Assembly (NCBI GenBank): GCA_944319885.1
Contig: CALUFC010000007.1
Span: 26,033-90,032, forward strand
Length of the DNA: 64,000 bases
Direction of reading: 5' to 3'
From: an uncultured Coriobacteriaceae bacterium
GTDB lineage: Bacteria; Actinomycetota; Coriobacteriia; Coriobacteriales; Coriobacteriaceae
Each line of letters starts with the position of its first letter. Position 1 is the stretch's first letter. The position numbers and the translations under genes were made by a program. Below are positions 60,992-64,000 of this stretch, piece after piece. The notes under the pieces were generated by a model. It saw nothing but the letters and a program-made list of their open reading frames with translations, ran no database searches and was not told the origin of the DNA.

Positions 60992-61480
60992 CTAGCGCCA
61001 CCACTCCGAATACCGTGAAAGCCCCGAGTCCTTCTTAATGAGCTCGAACAGCTCCCTGACAGGGCTGGTTTCATCGATGTCCCAGGTGATGCACGACAAC
61101 GATTCCGTTTTCGTTCCACAGGAGAAAGACCTTCCGCTATCGTCGATAAACCAATAATGCGGGTTGCAGATGCGCTTATATAGACGCTTGAATCGATGGA
61201 ATGGATACTGGCCTGCAATGAGGTCAAGCGTTGATTTGCTCAGTTGGGCAACGTGAAACTGCGCGTTGTCGATGATTCTCTGGTGGCGTAGGAGCAACGC
61301 TTGCTGGGCGTCAGGCTCTACTGTGGCACGAGGCAGATAACGCTCTATCTTGCGGAGCTTCCGCTCGGCAACGCTTGTTAGGCAGACGCGTCCAGAAACC
61401 AAGTCGCATGCTAGCGTCCAATTGACGTCGCCCGGGTAGTACATATAGAAGTTTATCCAGGTAAGTTTGTCTGATGCCAT
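60992..61480 (-). CDS. Hypothetical protein next to the restriction-modification locus
   Basis: A 162-residue soluble protein on the minus strand; ATG 61480 has GGAGG 6 nt upstream. It opens MASDKLTWINFYMYYPGDVN and contains RKLRKIERYLPRATVEPDAQ, HRFKRLYKRICNPHYWFIDD and ITWDIDETSPVRELFELIKK. Aromatic- and Arg/Lys-rich, no family recognised. It is divergent from hsdS across a 344-base, A/T-rich gap that holds palindromic sites. Confidence 0.55.
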   Translation of the reverse strand: MASDKLTWINFYMYYPGDVNWTLACDLVSGRVCLTSVAERKLRKIERYLPRATVEPDAQQALLLRHQRIIDNAQFHVAQLSKSTLDLIAGQYPFHRFKRLYKRICNPHYWFIDDSGRSFSCGTKTESLSCITWDIDETSPVRELFELIKKDSGLSRYSEWWR

Positions 61481-61596
61481 GGCTCGCCTCCATCCAGAGG
61501 TCGCTGCTTGCATTCAGTTGAACCATATCTGTTTGTGCGGACAAAATGTCGTGCCTAGCGTAGATAACAAACACCATGAGATGCTTATAGAGATAA

Positions 61597-61616
61597 TGTT
61601 CCAATTAATTTGAACA
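61597..61616. promoter_or_regulatory. Palindrome TGTTC-N10-GAACA, site 1
   Basis: TGTTC (61597-61601) and GAACA (61612-61616), lying upstream of the -35 box of the hsd promoter. It has the same arms and spacing as site 2. Confidence 0.5.
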
Positions 61617-61622
61617 AGTATA

Positions 61623-61651
61623 TTGACGCACCTCCACCGTCTACATATTAT
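61623..61651 (+). promoter_or_regulatory. Promoter of the hsdS-hsdM operon
   Basis: TTGACG (61623-61628), 17-nt spacer, TATTAT (61646-61651); the leader before hsdS is about 165 nt. Confidence 0.65.
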
Positions 61652-61671
61652 TGTTCTTAACAATTGGAACA
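61652..61671. promoter_or_regulatory. Palindrome TGTTC-N10-GAACA, site 2
   Basis: TGTTC (61652-61656) and GAACA (61667-61671), directly after the -10 box, 55 bp from site 1; a third half-site-like GTTTCAATT follows. Confidence 0.5.
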
Positions 61672-61824
61672 TGTTTCAATTATCGATTCGAATTGCGCGC
61701 TTCGAGTCGAAGGGAAGAGGAAAGCTGCTGGCAGCGTTTCCATTAATGGAGCTCGATGGAGGGACGGCAGCCAAAAGCTTAACGCCATTTCAACTGAAAT
61801 AAGTAGTTCAGAAAGGAGATGAAC

Positions 61825-62418
61825 ATGTCCTGCGATTATTTGCCTCTTGGCTCGCTTGTCGAAATAAAGACTGGCGCACCTATGAGCCGTGCTAAGAAAA
61901 TAACGGATGGTGATGATCCTATCAGGACAAAAGTCCTCGTTCCAGCCGCGATGGCAGATTCTCGTATCGATGACACTCAGCTTGTAAGCGAGGTGGTGTC
62001 GAAAGTTAAGGACGATCTGTTCACGCGCGAAGGCGATGTAATTGTCAAAGCATCTACTCCTTATGATTGCGTTTATATCGACAAAGGTCACGAGGGATTG
62101 CTTGTCACCTCATTTGGATTCATTCTGCGTTCGTTTTCTAAATCCCCGGTTGATATGCGTTATCTTGCTGCATTCCTGGGGCTTCAACGGACACATCTCG
62201 AGCTTCAAACTATGAGCAAGGGCGTGACCATCCAACTCTTAAAAAAGAGAGATATCGGCGGTCTGATGGTTCCTGTTCCAACGCCAGCGGAACAGGCTCG
62301 GCTGGGGGTGCTTTCAGAATGTATCCAAGGATACAAGGAGCTATGTCGAGTCATTTCAGAAAAGAGCGATCTGTTACTTCAAAGCGAGTTTGTTCGTGTG
62401 GTGCAGACTAACGACTAG
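61825..62418 (+). CDS. hsdS: Type I restriction-modification specificity subunit, half-size HsdS
   Basis: Sets the DNA target of the type I enzyme. ATG 61825 is preferred: AAAGGAG lies 6 nt upstream, while ATG 61819 falls inside that spacing. At 197 residues it is half of a normal HsdS (about 400). It has one target-recognition domain (YLPLGSLVEIKTGAPMSRAK... LTSF-like core GLLVTSFGFILRSFSKSPVD) followed by one conserved coiled-coil spacer (VPTPAEQARLGVLSECIQGYKE). Half-HsdS proteins work as dimers recognising a palindromic bipartite site. It precedes hsdM by 32 nt. Confidence 0.85.
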   Translation: MSCDYLPLGSLVEIKTGAPMSRAKKITDGDDPIRTKVLVPAAMADSRIDDTQLVSEVVSKVKDDLFTREGDVIVKASTPYDCVYIDKGHEGLLVTSFGFILRSFSKSPVDMRYLAAFLGLQRTHLELQTMSKGVTIQLLKKRDIGGLMVPVPTPAEQARLGVLSECIQGYKELCRVISEKSDLLLQSEFVRVVQTND

Positions 62419-62450
62419 CCTGATAATGATTATCCAGAAGGGACTTTAAT

Positions 62451-63971
62451 ATGATTACCGGAGCAACAAAGAACAAAGTAGATGCCATCTGGCAAAAGAT
62501 GTGGGAGGGTGGCATCACCAATCCTCTCGACGTTATCACCAATATTACCTATCTCATGTTCATGCGCCAACTCGACGAAAAGGAGCTTAAAACGGAGCGC
62601 ATGGAGATGATGCTCGGAGAGCCTCTGCCTCACATTTTTCCGGATGAGTTTGAGAACGATCGTAAAGAGATCATAGCTGGAAAAGAAATGCGTTGGAGTA
62701 GCTTTAAGGATAAGCGTGCCGAGGAGATGTATCGCATCGTCGATCGATTCGCTTTCCCGTTTATAAAGACGTTAGGTGATGAGTCAGCGTATTCTCGTGC
62801 GATGGAAAATGCCACTTTCGGATTTCCCGCGGGCAAGCCATCGCTTTTGGAGAAGGCGGTTACTGGTGTAGATGAGCTGCTTGGCGATTTCGATGAGCAT
62901 ATCGGGGATCTTGGCGATCTTTACGAATATATGCTCTCAAAGCTTTCTACGGCGGGCACTAATGGCCAGTTCCGAACTCCCGCCCATATCCGTGAGATGA
63001 TGGTGAAGTTTGTTGATCCCAAGCCTGGTGAGCTTATATGCGATCCCGCATGCGGTACGGCGGGTTTCCTGATTTCTGCTGCTGAGCATATTCGTGGCAA
63101 CTACGAGAATGGGATGACAACCGAACAATGGAATGCCTTCATGGGCACGAACGGCGCCGAGCCTCAGTTCAGTGGTTTTGAGATGGATCAAACCATGCTA
63201 CGTATCAGCGCTATGAACCTCATGTTGCATGAGGTTGAGGCACCCGATGTTCGCTACCTCGACAGCGTTTCGCAAAAGAATGACATTTCAAATAAGTTCG
63301 ATGTCATTCTGGCGAACCCACCTTTTACCGGATCGGTTGATGTTGAGGATATTAATAAAAGCTTGCGTGCCATGGTCAACACCAAACAGACTGAGCTGCT
63401 TTTTGTGGCGCTCTTTCTGCGCATGCTTAAAATTGGCGGTCGCTGCGCCTGCATCGTCCCCAATGGGGTGCTGTTCCGCTCAAATTCAAAGGCATATGGA
63501 CAGCTGCGCCGTGAGTTAGTAGAGAATCAGAAGCTCGAAGCAATTATCTATATGCCTAGTGGCGTTTTTAAACCGTATTCGGGTGTAAGCACAGCTATTC
63601 TGGTATTCACCAAAACCAACGCAGGCGGTACGAATGACGTCTGGCTCTACAATATGGAGAGCGACGGCTACACACTCGACGACAAGCGTGATCCAGACGA
63701 GAAGCACAACGACATTCCTGACATTCTTGAGCGCTGGACGAAGCTCGATGCTGAGAGTGAGCGCGAGCGCACGGAGAAGAGCTTCCTCGTTCCGAAGCAG
63801 GAAATCGTCGATAATGATTACGATTTTAGTTTCAACAAGTACGCGAAGACCGAATATGAGCGCATTGAGTATCCGCCTACCGAAGAGATTCTAGCCGATC
63901 TCGAGGACCTTAATGCTCAGATGGTTGCGGGGCTTGCAGAGCTCAAGAAGATGCTGGGCGGTGAATTCTAA
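62451..63971 (+). CDS. hsdM: Type I restriction-modification methyltransferase subunit
   Basis: N6-adenine DNA methyltransferase protecting the host target site. ATG 62451 follows AGAAGGGAC. The N-terminal helical HsdM domain (~8-130: KVDAIWQKMWEGGITNPLDV) leads to the AdoMet-binding domain with DPACGTAGFLIS (motif I, ~198) and the catalytic ANPPFTGS (motif IV, ~288). Note GTAG in motif I in place of the common GTGG. Length 506 is normal. Its stop overlaps the next start (TAATG), so a further gene of the locus follows. Confidence 0.96.
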   Translation: MITGATKNKVDAIWQKMWEGGITNPLDVITNITYLMFMRQLDEKELKTERMEMMLGEPLPHIFPDEFENDRKEIIAGKEMRWSSFKDKRAEEMYRIVDRFAFPFIKTLGDESAYSRAMENATFGFPAGKPSLLEKAVTGVDELLGDFDEHIGDLGDLYEYMLSKLSTAGTNGQFRTPAHIREMMVKFVDPKPGELICDPACGTAGFLISAAEHIRGNYENGMTTEQWNAFMGTNGAEPQFSGFEMDQTMLRISAMNLMLHEVEAPDVRYLDSVSQKNDISNKFDVILANPPFTGSVDVEDINKSLRAMVNTKQTELLFVALFLRMLKIGGRCACIVPNGVLFRSNSKAYGQLRRELVENQKLEAIIYMPSGVFKPYSGVSTAILVFTKTNAGGTNDVWLYNMESDGYTLDDKRDPDEKHNDIPDILERWTKLDAESERERTEKSFLVPKQEIVDNDYDFSFNKYAKTEYERIEYPPTEEILADLEDLNAQMVAGLAELKKMLGGEF

Positions 63972-64000
63972 TGGCCAGCAAACCCCCCTTTGCCGGGGAG
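63971..64000 (+). CDS. Start of the next restriction-locus gene (truncated by the window)
   Basis: ATG 63971 overlaps the hsdM stop. Only MASKPPFAGE is visible, too short to identify. By position it may be a second hsdS, hsdR or an accessory gene of the type I system. Confidence 0.5.
   Translation, partial: MASKPPFAGE

Noticed and set aside
1..64000. CRISPR array or complete IS element
   Set aside because: No regularly spaced direct repeats and no transposase frame were found; the repeats seen are short palindromic or inverted-repeat units.

Overview
The window is GC-rich bacterial DNA with short intergenic gaps, strong GGAGG-type ribosome-binding sites and frequent GTG/TTG starts. Gene content (LPXTG wall-anchored proteins, an LysRS with a C-terminal tRNA-binding domain, a giant acyl-CoA dehydratase activase, diffusible c-di-AMP synthase DisA) points to a gut Actinomycetota of the class Coriobacteriia, most likely a Collinsella; the genus is an inference, not something proved by the sequence.

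Backbone: greA, lysS, clpC, disA, ispD, ispF, cysS, rlmB, the YacP-like NYN gene, a tRNA-Tyr/Thr/Met cluster with tuf, rpmG, tRNA-Trp, secE, nusG, rplK and rplA occur in almost the order known from Bacilli. Between these housekeeping blocks lie insertions: an MFS transporter, a biotin-dependent carboxylase operon, an AbiEi/DUF559-like gene, an activase-TetR pair (2.8-15.2 kb); three cell-wall-anchored surface proteins that split ispD from ispF (20.4-30.1 kb); a winged-helix fragment and a flavodoxin (32.4-33.3 kb); a Phd/ParE toxin-antitoxin pair and a lipoprotein (35.5-37.7 kb); and a fourth surface protein directly after rplKA (42.3-45.3 kb).

The four surface proteins are linked by two shared features. 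All end in the same two-domain module followed by a sortase signal. Three of the genes have a promoter whose 16-nt spacer carries a G-tract, and the fourth, whose 5' end looks deleted, has a degenerate version. This suggests a co-expressed adhesin set.

Right side: a PadR/HAAS membrane-sensor pair, then a leucine biosynthesis cluster (leuA, leuC, leuD, leuB) preceded by a leader peptide rich in rare CTA leucine codons and an attenuator-like terminator. Next come an HTH-aminotransferase fusion with its own operator-like array, a small membrane protein, and an RGG-box protein behind a run of tetraloop hairpins. The last 7 kb (57.5-64 kb) looks like an accessory/defence area: uncharacterised genes, a dead YafQ toxin gene and a type I restriction-modification operon (half-size hsdS, hsdM) whose promoter is bracketed by two matching palindromes.

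Dispersed non-coding repeats are a main theme. They include a ~150-bp family with ~26-bp terminal inverted repeats (three copies, 47.6, 53.2 and 57.1 kb), a ~107-bp nested palindrome (two copies flanking the AbiEi-like gene), an inverted pair of hairpins between leuA and leuC, and single long inverted-repeat units near 33.4, 36.5 and 56.8 kb. Two genes (carboxylase/BCCP and HTH/aminotransferase) are in-frame fusions that keep a good internal ribosome-binding site and ATG at the domain junction, so each may give two products.
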